64,000 bases of DNA from Meghimatium bilineatum (taxonomy: Eukaryota > Mollusca > Gastropoda > Stylommatophora > Philomycidae), in NCBI GenBank assembly GCA_034231615.1, contig CM067315.1, forward strand, positions 35,443,129 through 35,507,128. Direction: 5' to 3'. A program made the translations under genes and the position numbers. How positions within the stretch are numbered: position 1 is the stretch's first letter; every line of letters begins with the position of its first letter. Under the pieces are notes generated by a model. The model ran no database searches, was not told where the DNA came from, and was given only the letters and a program-made list of their open reading frames with translations. This document shows positions 50,745 through 62,830 of this stretch, piece after piece.

Positions 50745-51474
50745 CAGTGGCGTATACTAAGCATAAGCAAGGCAAGCATTGCATGCCTTCAAGAGTTGAG
50801 AAAATGATAAACCAGTCAGTGATCTATCCCCCATCCAAACTTAGCCCTTGCAGCATTGCTCAAAAATATATTTTAAAATATTTTTCTCACAAATCTGAAT
50901 TTTTTCGAAAATTAGTGCTGGCAACACATATGAAAGTTGTAGTGGCAGCACTGAAGCAATTTTGTAGTTGCTTTCGTTAAAATAGTTCCTTTACATATAA
51001 GCGCAGTGATATACTGTGTGTTTTTTTACATCCTTGTCTCCAGAGTAAGCTTGCGATGAAAAAAAAATTAATACATTTTATGATTCAATCACTATTATAA
51101 CAATTTAGCACTGGCAAATAATAAATTGATTGATGAACATTTATTTACTGGTGTGAAACAGTGTAATTTCTATGTTATAGTACTTTTATTTGAATGTTAA
51201 ACTAATGATAACAATGCAAGCAATTATAATCTTGATTGCATACACACACACTTGTTTAGTAAGCCTGATCACTTTTGGTACACGTCACGTGATCTTACTC
51301 AACACACACGCACATTTACACAGCGATGAGATTTCGATTTGAAACCTTAAGAATTCAAAACTTCAAACGTGATTTTAATCAGCTGATTTTTAATATTTTG
51401 TGTTTATACAGAAACATGTGTATTGCTATTGTTAATTACTAAACTTAGTACATTTGTTTACCGTGGTGGTTATT

Positions 51475-51696
51475 ATGGCTGATTCTATTAATGATGTTGT
51501 TGTAGATTTATTTGAGCGACCGTTTCAATCGCGAACATTTAATGAAAAATTGGACTTGGTAAAAATGGGCAGACCGATTCCTGCGTTAAGCAGTTTGAAA
51601 CGAGAAGGAACAAAATGTGTCCGTTCATTTAACAATGATTTATATAAGAAAGTCGTTTGGCTTTGTGGTTCGGAATCATTATGTAAGTTATTTTAA
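51475..51696 (+). pseudogene. hAT transposase N-terminal fragment
   Basis: MADSINDVVVDLFERPFQSR onward, ending with SFNNDLYKKVVWLCGSESLC, which resembles the start of the TTF/zinc-finger region of ZMYM1-like hAT transposases. It stops where the internal deletion begins. Confidence 0.6.
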
Positions 51697-51698
51697 TA

Positions 51699-51926
51699 TT
51701 GACAATTCCTGCATCGTCGTCTTCAGTGGAACGTTCGTTTTCTGCATTAAAATGCATTAAAAATGTCATAAGGAACTCGCAGGGGCAATGTCGTCTTTCT
51801 GCTCTATCAATGATGTCAATTGAAAAAGACCTTCTTGTAGAGATGAAAGGCAATGATGACTTTTATAACAAAGTAACAGAGGACTTTAGCAGAAAGAGCC
51901 GCAGAATAGAACTGAACTTCAAATAA
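51699..51926 (+). pseudogene. hAT transposase C-terminal dimerisation fragment
   Basis: TIPASSSSVERSFSALKCIK followed by RLSALSMMSIEKDLL is the classic hAT C-terminal dimerisation motif (SSxERxFS... then LxxLxxLxI). The catalytic middle of the protein is absent. Confidence 0.8.
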
Positions 51927-51996
51927 CTGGGTGAGTAGAAAATTATCATTTTTTAAAAGTTGCATGCTCTCTTTCAGACCCCAGGATACGCCACTG

Positions 51997-52463
51997 ATGG
52001 TTACCCTATACTGGTAAGACAATTCGCTAAGTAGTTTTTTCAAGTCTGTTAGTTTTCCAGACTGGAGAGCTTGAAGCACTGACCTTGCATCTGTCAGGAA
52101 TACCACAGGCTGTAGGTCAGAGTTGGAGTTCAGCAGTTTTTTAGCTGCCACACTAATTGCCTGGATTTCTGCATCATAATTATTGCAGAATTTTCCTGTC
52201 GGTGTTCTGATTGTATCTCTAGGCTTGTGTGGATATTCTATATATACACCTGCACCTCCATTCCTCACGGCATTCTGTGCTGGCCCATCTGTGTATACTC
52301 TGACCAATATATCTTGTGGATATTCCTCATCCAGGAAACTGAGGGTGACTGTCCTTCGCTGCACACTGTTCTGTTCGTCCTCGCTTAGTATTCCTTTCAC
52401 ATGGGTCTGAATGTATATTGGCATTCCATGCCTTTCACTCCACGGGGTTTGTTCTGGTACAGG
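51997..52463 (-). pseudogene. LINE RNase H N-terminal half
   Basis: Contains VYTDGPAQNAVRNGGAGVYI, the first catalytic Asp region, then NNYDAEIQAISVAA with the catalytic Glu and VVFLTDARSVLQAL with the second Asp. It is cut by the hAT insertion after YQYRVT. Confidence 0.85.
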
Positions 52464-53102
52464 CTACAAGGGGCTGTCAACTTCATGTAGGTCTGTAATT
52501 TGTCTACGGAGTCGTTTAGCTTGATGGATAAAGCTGCTTCTTTTCAGTCGTCCCATTGCTAGATTTTGGAATCTTTCCTTCATTGGATGACTTGGCATAC
52601 ACTGAAACTTTTCTGCCTGAATTAGTACTTTTGTGTCTCTGCGTTCGCCAAGTGTTTGCATTCTTCCCATTTTCTGCATCTCTGCTATGGGTGTTGATTT
52701 CATTGCTCCCAACATTATTCTAAGTGCCTGGTTTTGCACTTTATCTAGATCTTGTAATGTGGTGTTTGATGCAGGACACCATGCTGCTGAACCATATTCA
52801 AGGTGTGGTCTTATGCCTTGCTGGTAAAATTTACTGAGTATATTCCCACTGGCTCCCCATGTGGTTCCACTTAGTTTTCTCAGGATAGCTAACTTCCTCC
52901 TGGCTTTTGTTGTTGCTTTGTTTATGTGCTGCTTCCATGTCAGTTTATCATCAAAAGTAACTCCGATGTATGTGGGTTGTTTGTCTTCTTTCAAGAGCTC
53001 TCCGTCTATTTTGATATGACCGGCTTTTTGTTTTGGTGAGAGGGTAAAAAGTGTAGTGCTGCACTTATCTGTGTTAATGCTGACGCACCATCTATTAGCC
53101 CA
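52464..53102 (-). pseudogene. LINE post-RT (thumb) region
   Basis: Same frame as the RT, separated from it by one TAA. Contains YIGVTFDDKLTWKQHINKA, RPHLEYGSAAWCPA and LDKVQNQALRIMLGAMKSTP, all typical of the region between RT and RNase H. It ends at a TAG, after which the frame continues to RNase H. Confidence 0.85.
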
Positions 53103-54045
53103 TTAGGTTAGGGCATCAATAGCTCTTTGTATTTGTTTAGTGGCCACTGTCGCATGTTCTTCTGTGCACCAGATCACCAGGTCGTCAGCATACATTGCCA
53201 CTTTGATCCCGTGTGGTAGTTCAGCAACTAGGTCATTGATGTAAACCAAGAAAAGTGTGGGCGACAGGACTCCTCCCTGGGGGACTCCATGACGCAGTAG
53301 AACTTTCTTGCTCTTGCGACCATCTAACTGTACCCTGGCTCTTCTATTATGCAGGTATGTTTTTACCCATTTGTACATTCTTGAGCTAACTCTGCAATTT
53401 CGCAATTTCTTTAGGAACCCTTCTTTCCAGACCTTATCAAATGCTTTCCTGAGGTCTATCCATGCTGCTAGTACCAGTTTCTTTTCTTGGAAGGCATCCT
53501 CAATCTCTTGGGAGAGGTAGGTTGCCTGATCTTCAGTAGAGTAGCACTGTCTGAAACCTGCTTGCTGTGATACCAGAAGGTTTTCACTTTCAAGGTACCA
53601 CTGCATCCTAAGATTGATAATGCGTTCCATTATTTTGCATAGACAGCTTGTGAGGCTGATGGGCCTGTAGTTGGAGACTGTGTTGCCATCTTTTCCTGAT
53701 TTGAGGAGTGGTATCATTATTGCTTCTCTCCACGCCTGTGGTACATTACCCGTGGACCAGCTTGTGTTAAAGATCTGCAGTAGCTTTGCTCTTGCTGCAA
53801 TTCCCAGGTCTCTAATCATTTCATTGGACACTTCATCAGCTCCAGGGGACTTTTTCATTTTCAATTTGGATATTGCATGCTCCAGTTCTCTCATTGTGAT
53901 TGGTGCCTCCATGACTTCAGGTATAGGTTCGCCTTGTCCAATGTTTTGCTGGTTCTCTCGAACCTCCTGTTGTTTGTCTGGGCTGACTTTGATGTTATTG
54001 TCTTCTGCAAAGGAATCTGCAAAGTAATCAGCTGCATGTTTACCT
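53103..54045 (-). pseudogene. LINE reverse transcriptase domain
   Basis: Motifs in order: KSPGADEVSNEMI, NYRPISLTSCLCKIMERI, QAGFRQCYSTEDQ, AAWIDLRKAFDKVW, HGVPQGGVLSPTLFLVYIND and AMYADDLVIW with the YADD catalytic pair. The frame is open over the whole catalytic core. It is interrupted only by a stop just after DALT. Confidence 0.9.
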
Positions 54046-54046
54046 G

Positions 54047-54472
54047 TTAAAATGTCTCTATCTTTATAAAGTGTGATCCTGGTATTTCTCCTGTACCTTC
54101 ATCATTTAGTTGTTTTACAAGTTTCCATAATTTCCTAGTATCTTTTTCTAGGTTCAGCGACTCTGTTTTTTCTTTACAGCTACTCCGTCTGGCTTGTAAC
54201 TTGGCTCTTTGAAATTTAGCCTTTGTTTGCTGATATTTGTTGTGATGTTCTTGGCTAGGTCTGTTCTCAGCCTGCTGTCTAGATGTTTTCCATCTCATTT
54301 TGCAGCTTTTCCAGTTCATCACTCCAGTAGGGTTTGTCGTTTTTGCGTGCCCCCTGGGTATGGTTTTACTAGCAGCATGTAGTATACATCTATTAAATTC
54401 ACTCACTGCTCTATTGATGTCTTTGTCCAAGTTCATGTCCTTAGCTAGAACACTGGTTAAATGCTGGTACAT
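54047..54472 (-). pseudogene. LINE linker between endonuclease and RT
   Basis: Lys- and Gln-rich stretch (ASKTIPRGHAK, RKLWKLVKQLND) in a different frame from both neighbours, showing at least two frameshifts. Confidence 0.7.
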
Positions 54473-55034
54473 TTTCCAGTCTGCCCTCTTATAGTTCCAC
54501 CTAGTGAGCGTGCTGCTGTCCTTGGTAAATTCATTGTGGATTTCCAGAATACTGGTCTGTGGTCACTACCCCCAAGCTGCTTTCCAACGACACGTGTGAT
54601 GTTCCATTCCAGGCCTGGTGAGTGGAATGCCAGATCTGGTGTAGAGGTGGTGTGCCATGCTCTCGAGTAGAAGTTTGGTGAGTCAGCTGGCTGGTTAATA
54701 AGGATGAGATTATTTTCATCCTGCCAGCTCTCAAGTTCCTCACCTCTCTTGTCGATATGATCGTAGCCCCAGCTCTGAGAGTTGCTGTTGATGTCACCAC
54801 ACACCATAAGTCTCTCTTTATCTGGAATTGTGTCTAGCGCCAATGGTTTATCATTTGGGCAGTAGTAGTTCAGGAGATGGAATTCTGCACTGTCTGTTTT
54901 TAGGTGGAGCATCTGGTATTCTGCCCCTTCCATATATACTTCCAGCTGACATGCGCTGATATTGTTTTTCACAAGTGTCAGAATTCCACCCTTTCGCCTG
55001 TCCTTTCGGTCAGATCGGTAGCACTGGTAGCCTC
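54457..55034 (-). pseudogene. LINE endonuclease domain, N-terminus missing
   Basis: APE-type endonuclease motifs are present: VCGDINSNSQSWGYD, TPDLAFHSPG and LGGSDHRPVFW. The frame is open to the truncation at 55034 ([20 protein letters not shown]), so the first conserved block of the domain is missing. Confidence 0.85.
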
Positions 55035-55079
55035 TTTTACATGACTTCGGCTAATATAGATCTTATGTTTTACGCATAT

Positions 55080-55590
<511 letters not shown>

Positions 55591-55607
55591 TGTATGTCTA
55601 TAGTTAA

Positions 55608-55805
55608 TTAGGTAGTCGTCGGTTCATCATCATTGCAAAGTGGACACATCCATAGTTGCTCCGATCTCTCCTGGGGTGTATCCTCCATTACACTTCTGCT
55701 GACAGTACCGATCCTATGCTGGTTGACCATCATTCTTCTGCGCCCTCCAAAATGATCACTTCTAGCAACACCGCATTTCAAACCCTGATCTTTAATCCTG
55801 GTCAT
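55608..55805 (-). pseudogene. C-terminal fragment of the RNase H LINE family
   Basis: Minus strand reads IKDQGLKCGVARSDHFGGRR, MMVNQHRIGTVSRSVMEDTP, QERSEQLWMCPLCNDDEPTT and a stop. The CPLC motif and flanks correspond to the end of the fossil ORF at 47760-47890. Confidence 0.7.
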
Positions 55806-55819
55806 TGAAAAATAATCAA

Positions 55820-55858
55820 TTATGTCTATATATCTATCTATCTAGCTATCTATCTATT

Positions 55859-55945
<87 letters not shown>

Positions 55946-56095
55946 CTCTATATTTATCTAGCTATCTATATATCTATCTGTCTGTCTATCTATCCATCTA
56001 TCTATCCGACTATCTGTCTGTCTATCTATCTGGCTGTTTTTAGGCTGTCTGCATTTCTATCTGCCTGTCTGTTTGTCTGTGTCTATCTATATATG
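55820..56095. repeat. (TATC)n/(TA)n/(TG)n mixed microsatellite
   Basis: Degenerate composite array; translated frames are low-complexity artefacts. Confidence 0.9.
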
Positions 56096-56560
56096 GCTAA
56101 CTATATATGTTCCTTCAGTGCAGAGTAGGCTGCATAAGCAGAAACCAGAGTTCTCAAGTTCATGGGTTGCGGTGCTGCTGTATGTTATTCGTGCGTATTG
56201 TTCAGACCCATAGTCATACCCTCTGTCATGGTTGTTCTGCGAAGTATCCGTTGGTCTTTCTCTATTTCTTGTGTCACCTGTCACCCATTTTAATGTTGTA
56301 GTGGCAGTCTGTTTTCATTCATTTTATGTAAATATCTGATATAGGGACGCCGTTTTCTTTTGCTTTTTGAAACATATTGCTGATTTTTTCCTCTTACTTG
56401 TTTGTTTGTGTGACGTTAATTATTCCCAAACAATATTCAAGAGTGTTCTAACACATTTATTTTAATATAAATTTAATTTCTTTTCCAGTGCTTTTGTATT
56501 TTTCCAACTTTCGCAACCATATATTGATACAAATTTTACGTTGGAGTTAAAAAATCATAA
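56096..56560. other. Unassigned sequence
   Basis: No gene, motif or repeat that I can name; lies between two repeat arrays in copy F intron 1. Confidence 0.5.
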
Positions 56561-56561
56561 A

Positions 56562-57212
56562 TTGGTATATTGTTACAGACGTAGTTTGATATATTGTTAC
56601 AGGCGTAGTATGATTTATTATTACAGAGATAGTGTGGTATATTGTTACAGACGTAGTTTGATATATTGTTACAGGCGTAGTATGATTTATTATTACAGAG
56701 ATAGTGTGGTATATTGTTACAGACGTAATTTGATAATTATTAGTCATTGTACGGTATATTTTTACAGAGATAGTTTGGTATATTATTACAGTCGTAATTT
56801 GTTATATTGTTACACTCATAGTCTGGTATATTGTTACACTCATCGTCTGGTATATTGTTACACTCATAGTTCTGGTATATTGTTACACTCATAGTCTGGT
56901 ATATTGTTACAACTCATAGTATAGTATATTGTTACACTCATAATCTGGTATATTGTTACACTCATAATCTGGTATATTGTTACACTCATAATCTGGTATA
57001 TTGTTACACTCATAATCTGGTATATTGTTATACTCATAATCTGGTTTATTGTTACACTCATAATCTGGTATATTGTTACACTCATGGTCTGGTATATTGT
57101 TACACTCATAATCTGTTATATTGTTACACTCATGGTCTGGTATATTGTTACACTCATAATCTGGTATATTGTTACACTCATGGTCTGGTATATTGTTACA
57201 CTCTTAGTTTGA
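56562..57212. repeat. 24-bp minisatellite with higher-order start
   Basis: About 27 units sharing TATATTGTTACA. The first part (to about 56730) alternates three variants in a 72-bp higher-order unit; the later part is a simple array with ACTCATAATCTGG. Confidence 0.9.
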
Positions 57213-57796
57213 TATATCTCACGGATATAGTTGTAAGCATATTCGCAAACATAAAATACATAATAAATACTTAAATATATTTCCAAATAGGCAGTGCATT
57301 TTGTCTAGAAAGAAACACTAGATAACCGAAGTTTTACAAATATAGATAGTCTACATTTTAGCATGAATCGAAATCACAACCCCCCCCCCTTCCCTTTTGC
57401 TGTAACACTTTGCCCAGAGGGAGGTTTAAAGAAAAAAAATTGTTTACTTATTTTTTACTTACTTTCGTGTGAAGGATTTTCAGATAGCAAGTTTTTTTAG
57501 CTGTGTTATACAATAAAAAAGGTGATTGTGTGGTTTGTTGTCTCAGTTTGTGTAGTGTCTGTTGTGTAGTTGTGTGTTTGTGCATACTCCGCTGTGTTAA
57601 TTATGAGGTTACATTATTTTTAATTGGGAGGGTTGAACCCTTTCGAATGTTGTCAGTGCCAAACTGGGGAGCGAATAATAGTAACACTCTGCCCTGCATG
57701 CATGTCATAAGACACTACTAACAGGTTTTAGATGAGTGTCGACTATCTCATCACATATGTTACAGTAATCACAAGGAACAAGTTAAAGTAGGATAT

Positions 57797-58394
57797 GTCA
57801 ATGCGAAATGTGCAGACATCGCAGCGAAGCCGTGAACCAAACATCAGGTGCGGAATGGATAAGTCTACCCACAGATTTCGAAGCTTGTTTGAGAGTAGCA
57901 ATATCACTTAGCAGGGAATGCAGAGAATGGTGTCCCACAGCCATGGAGAAGAAGTGCAGGCTTTGGTCAGTGAGAATGGTGAAGAGGAGAAAGAGATTAT
58001 ATACACCAATGGATCTGTGATTATACATGTTCGCAGTGCTTGAGCCTTCACAGCTCAGTGCGCAGGTAAAATGATCAGGGAGGAGAGTGGGGCATTTGCG
58101 GTTACTACGAGTAGCATGACTATGAAGACTATGGCGGTGACCAGGGCATTTCAGTGGGTAAGCATAAAGACGGTAACGCAGGTTTCCATCTTGAGTGACT
58201 CTATGGGTATGATTAGGAAAGTACTCCTGGGTCTCGTGCACGAACAGTGGATTGAGCCCTTGAGAAAAGCAATGCTGAAAGTTGTTACATTTATTTTCGT
58301 GCCGGGGCATGTGGGTGTTGGAGAAAATGAAAGAGCAAATCAACTGGCGTCGTGCGCGATTGAGGCACAGGACGTTGGGAAAATGCAGTTTTGA
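57797..58394 (+). pseudogene. Decayed LINE RNase H fragment
   Basis: Segments RECREWCPTAMEKK, MIREESGAFAVTTSSMTMK, SILSDSMGMIRK and FIFVPGHVGVGENERANQLA match the RNase H part of 46253-47890, in part better preserved. Frameshifted and truncated at the 3' end, where it joins sequence like 48900. Confidence 0.75.
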
Positions 58395-59831
58395 TCAAAA
58401 TTAAACGAGATGACCATTTGAGTATTTTACAGTTTTATTTTTGTTTTCAAGGTCATGCATGAAATTGTCTTTAGACTGAACCAAATTAGAACAAAATAAG
58501 AAACAGAAAAAGAAACGGACAAAGAAGGTGGGGATACGACGTATACTTGCTTATCCCCAGAAAAAAAATCACTGCAAATAAGAAAATGTTATACACTGAG
58601 AATTTAACTGAGTTTTTTTTTCTTAATTATGATGCTAAACAATGACCAACGTCATCCAAAATATGTGAACGTCCGTTTTTCTGGTTCGTGCGTTGACCGT
58701 CATTTACTTCAAATGTTTTTGTTCAATTTTTGACTTCTCTCCCATCACTTGTCAACAACTGTCAATAACGCAGGAACCTCCCCTCCCTCTTCCTGCTTAA
58801 TGATGTATACACATTTTAACGATCCTCTTTTACAAACATTTCTTGAAGAAATCGATTTTTTAAACATATTTTTTCCGATTTTTGAAAACATATTTCACAT
58901 TCAAACAATTGTATGACTCGTATATACAAAAATATTTCACATTCAAACAATTGTATGACTCGTATATAATAAGAAATATGTTTGCTGATGTCAGCTTTTG
59001 TCAACAACAACCCCCCCCCCCCCCCTTTCCCACCGTGTCAAAAAATATCACAGGAATTGTTGACATAATTTATTTCAGTGCAGTTAACACTTAATGAAAA
59101 AAAGCCTGCACTTTGAGAAATGATCTAGCAGAGAATAGTTGAGTGATGATTATTTAGATAAGGACAATCAACATAATCATTACGACATTTTGTGGTTTTA
59201 GAATTAGTAGACATGATATAAACCAGTTCCGTTCAGCTGGCACAGATTCACATCACAACTTTAGTCAAGCTATTGTCCATAAGTTACGACAACAATTTAC
59301 TATAGTTGCAATTGTTAACACCCCCCTCCCACAACTTTTCCCGTGTCAACAACTTGTAGAGAATTCAGGAACCCATCCTGCTTAATTATGTCAAATCGTT
59401 GTATCCCACACCCTACATATTTCTTTCCCGCCTCCCCCTTACCCCCCCCCCCATATACACAATATTTTATTCGCAGAAAAAGCGATACAAAACGACATGA
59501 TTTTCTTATATTTTTTTTTCAACTTTGAACACTTTAATTAGTAAATGAAACACAACTTTTTCAGCCACACCCCCCCCCCTTCCAACCTCACCTGCCTTCA
59601 TTTGATGATTTACTTTAAGGGCGACCCCTCAATACGTTTTCCGAATTCGACCAACCCACATAAACGTGTTAGCTCAAGTTATGAGGCGAATAGCTGCCTA
59701 CTGAACGGACCTGATTCACATTCATCGTTAACTCGTACATTCTCATTTTGTTGTAGAAATATTTCATGCTTTTATGTTATTCGTTTAATTAATTTTGTGT
59801 TTAATAATATTTCACTTGTACTTGAACATAG
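58395..59831. other. Copy F intron 1, gene-proximal part
   Basis: Aligns with 48900-49780 and, from about 58870, with intron 1 of A-E. Contains a duplicated 48-bp stretch with TATTTCACATTCAAACAATT at 58890 and 58935, and C-runs near 59010, 59320 and 59570. No gene seen. Confidence 0.6.
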
Positions 59832-59927
59832 GTGAATGTCCAAACAATCTAAACCTGGTGATTCGTGGTCTATGGACGGATGTCAGAGGGGGATTTGCGA
59901 AGATCTACAAAGATACGTTGTACACAG
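59832..59927 (+). pseudogene. Copy F exon 2, frame broken
   Basis: Acceptor ACATAG and donor CACAG|GTTGAAG are in place. In the ancestral frame it reads SKPGDSWSMDGCQRGIC and ends YVVH, but one base is missing just after the Cys1 codon. Confidence 0.6.
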
Positions 59928-60723
59928 GTTGAAGATTTGCTTGTTTCTTAATTTCAATATCTGAAAATATAAGTCAATAATATCATGTTATGTATGTTCA
60001 GTGATGGTTTTTCTCCTGCATATACAAAAGAGAAGAAAAGAAACGACCAAGAACCAGCGACATCGAAGAATGTATGCACATGCATATTGATATTGGTAGC
60101 AGTGAGGGTATGATGATCGTTTTATACAGTGCTGATTTGGTGATCAAGCTCAAATATTTGTTTTTAAAAATAGGAGACTTCCTCCCCAAGATACAATATT
60201 CTATGTTGTATCTATGTTGGATTTCTTTGTTGTTTTTCCCCATTCGATGATATGATGCTTCCAAGATAAGTGAAGTATTTTACCTGTTTAATTTGTTGGT
60301 CATCGATTAAAATACTGGTGTTTCTTTCAGTTTTTGCAATTGATAGTACGTCAGTTTTTTTTCTCTGCTTATCTTCTTGTTAAAGTTCCTAAATGTTGTG
60401 TGAAGTCTATTTATATGGTGTTGTTGTTAATCTTTTTTTTTGTCTATATTATTACTTGATCGTCTGCACAAGTAGTTCATTCAGGAAGTTGTTTATGTTG
60501 TCTTCTTCATTTATGCTGGCAATTTTACATACGCAATCGATATATGTGATGAATAACAAGAACACATCCTTGTCACACTCCAGAGTGTATGTGGAATTTA
60601 TCTACAAAGATTGGGTGATGACTTCAAATATTCATTGAAACATGCTGTTTATGTCCTCTATTTGAACGCAAGCATAAACACAGCTCACCAAACTCGTTTC
60701 TTTAGGGGGCATTCGTCTGGTAT

Positions 60724-61108
60724 GATCCAGGAAAAGGGTAATAAAGTTTTGCATATACTAGATAACACACATAATGACACACAAAAATCAACGTTTCGAC
60801 CAAAAGACCTTATCAAGACAGACAATTGAAACAAATTTAAAACATATAACAGAAAGCGAACAGTAATAACATCGAGTCACATTGATATGGGTGACCCACA
60901 TTTATGTGACCATACCAATGTGACCAAATCAATGTGACTCATATCAATGTGACCATCGACGTTATTACTGTTCGCTTTGTTTTATATGTTTTAAATTTGT
61001 TTCAATTGTCTGTCTTGATAAATGCCTTTTGGTCGAATCTTCGATTTGTGTGTGTCATTATGTGTGTTATCTGGTATATGCACAACTTTATTACCCTTTT
61101 CCTGGATC
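60724..61108. mobile_element. Foldback (inverted-repeat) element
   Basis: Arms of about 150 bp, 60724-60880 and 60950-61108, are imperfect inverted repeats: GATCCAGGAAAAGGGTAATA at one end and its complement at the other. The 70-bp centre holds repeated TCAATGTGAC motifs. A 14-bp direct repeat ATTCGTCTGGTATG occurs at 60711-60724 and 61155-61168. A-E lack the element at the matching place (for example 3245). No protein is encoded. Confidence 0.75.
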
Positions 61109-61588
61109 TACCTGTTGGGTTTCAGTTCTGCGCAGTAAGTACAATTGTTCGATTATTCGTCTGGTATGCGTACGATGTGGCAATCTCAATGACGTTGAGA
61201 CCTGCTTAATGAAGAATCAATGCTTCCGAAAACAAAATCTAAGGGACAAGAAGTAAGAGATTTGTTGAAGACCTATGATCCGGAGGGAGTGATATGTGAA
61301 TATAAGGATAATATCGTTTATGTAAATGATGTCACGATCTTGTTGACCACTTTAAAAAATATACCTGTATCTTTTCCATTCCTAAACTTTCTTCACATTT
61401 TCTATCGCTGCAATTTCTATCGATCTATATGACGTTTTATTTAAAGAACTTTATTCTCACTGTCATACTGTAAGACTCTAGATTCTGTGCCACCTGGCCA
61501 TTACTTTCTAATGTAATGATTATTTAAATAAAGTATCTGTGTTTTCTGACGTTATTAATTCCGACTCATCTCATTTGTTTTGTCACAG

Positions 61589-61739
61589 CTGCGGCGATTA
61601 TTTCATAGATTATGACTCGACGCAGTGTTACCTTCAGCACGACCATACACAGCAGTACCCTGGATGTTGTGAACCAGTACCCGTGTGTGCCGGGGACATT
61701 GGGTTTGATCCAGATAAACTAGGTAGAGATGACAAATGA
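61589..61739 (+). CDS. Copy F exon 3 (SVWC Cys4-Cys8)
   Basis: Acceptor GTCACAG as in A-E. Open for 49 codons to TGA, four codons longer than in A-E relative to the DKL/EKL position (tail GRDDK). AATAAA at 61744-61749. Confidence 0.65.
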
Positions 61740-61776
61740 TGAAAATAAAATGCAAAGTGATTAAACGTTGCAAGCT

Positions 61777-61916
61777 TCAATATGTGTTCTTTGATGAATT
61801 CACACAATATGTGTTCTTTGATGAATTCACACAATATGTGTTCTTTGATGAATTCACACAATATGTGTTCTTTGATGAATTCACACAATATGTGTTCTTT
61901 GATGAATTCACACAAA
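61777..61916. repeat. 27-bp repeat after the poly(A) signal, about five copies
   Basis: Homogeneous units containing GATGAATTCACACAATATGT. Confidence 0.9.
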
Positions 61917-62552
61917 ATTGTGTTGTTATTGTTACTATTATTTCTACAATTGTTGTTCCTATTAATTGTATTGTTATTGTTACTATTATTTCTACAATTG
62001 TTGTTCCTATTAATGAGGATGATGACAGAGCGACCAAGTGAGTACGAATGTGTCTCTATTATTTCTTATGACAAACGGGGGAGGGGGTGGGGGTTACCTT
62101 TATTTTCAGATTTGTGTGTTTTTTATTATTATATTATTCAGGACAATTATGTCTGGCAGCACGGGAGGGCCTTAGGCTTAGCGAGTCAACCACTACATAA
62201 CATTGCCGCAGCAACAAAAATAACAAACGATAACATATGATGTAGTATTATTGTCACTGAGTACTAATATAATAAATACATAACAGAAGTATGTTCACTG
62301 TGCACTTATGGAACAGACTTTTGAACATATTCTGCAGAACTATCTTTATTATGAACAAGTTAATTGAGAGAGATGTACTGCTCAACCCACTCAACCACTC
62401 AACCACTCAACCACTCAACCACTCAACCCTGCAAGTTAAGATGTATAGAACAGAGAAGAGCTACAGACAACGGTGGAGTTCATCTATGTCAAACATGCCT
62501 GATGGTGTAGACATCAAGTAGCGAAAAAAATAAAGCAAAAAAATATCAAATA
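61917..62552. other. 3' flank of copy F
   Basis: Contains a duplicated 51-bp stretch (TTGTTATTGTTACTATTATT at 61923 and 61969), the empty-site counterpart of the 1436-bp insertion, a 10-bp CAACCACTCA array at about 62385-62426, and the single-copy ancestor of the 33-bp repeat at about 62436-62482. Confidence 0.75.
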
Positions 62553-62830
62553 TTCTTCTTCTTCTGCGTTCATTCTCAAACTCTTGTATATTGGCAGGAT
62601 GTATTATGAAGAACAGAATGCGTTGTTATGGTTTGCAGCATTGCTGCAATATCTGCGCCTTTCCGCCTGACACATCAGACTTCAGCATGACTTTGGGACA
62701 CTGGCCCTATATGGGATAGGACAGCCAGCTCCATTCCATAATCTCCTTAGTCACGTCTTTCGACATGCACGGAAGGTAAACAGTGTTGCTATTCTTTTCT
62801 CCCTCTCGGGCCCCGGCAACACAAGGACAA
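62553..62830 (-). mobile_element. SINE-like insertion
   Basis: About 278 bp absent from the paralogous site near 46010. Flanks are near-repeats ATATCAAATA and ATAGCAAATA. The plus strand starts (TTC)n, i.e. a GAA-type tail on minus, like the LINE at 50245. The minus strand contains GCATGTCGAAAGACGTGACT, which resembles a motif common in invertebrate SINEs. Confidence 0.55.

Larger units (their letters stand above)
50745..51996 (+). mobile_element. Internally deleted hAT transposon nested in the LINE
   Basis: Flanked by a perfect 8-bp target duplication ATGGTTAC (50737-50744 and 51997-52004). Terminal inverted repeats are CAGTGGCGTATACT on the left and the inverse CAGTGGCGTATCCT on the right. 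Eight-bp duplications and CAGTGGCG-type ends are hAT hallmarks. It encodes only the N-terminus and the C-terminal dimerisation segment of a transposase. Confidence 0.9.
50245..55034 (-). mobile_element. 5'-truncated RNase H-bearing LINE inserted in copy F intron 1
   Basis: Direct repeats TTTTACAT flank it (50237-50244 and 55035-55042), and the intron sequence of A-E is uninterrupted there. The tail is (GAA)n on the minus strand. Net length without the nested hAT is about 3.5 kb. It begins inside the endonuclease domain, so it is 5'-truncated. Domains follow in order: endonuclease, reverse transcriptase, RNase H. A frameshift and two in-frame stops make it defective. The layout suggests the I/Jockey group with RNase H; the exact clade is not settled. 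Confidence 0.85.
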
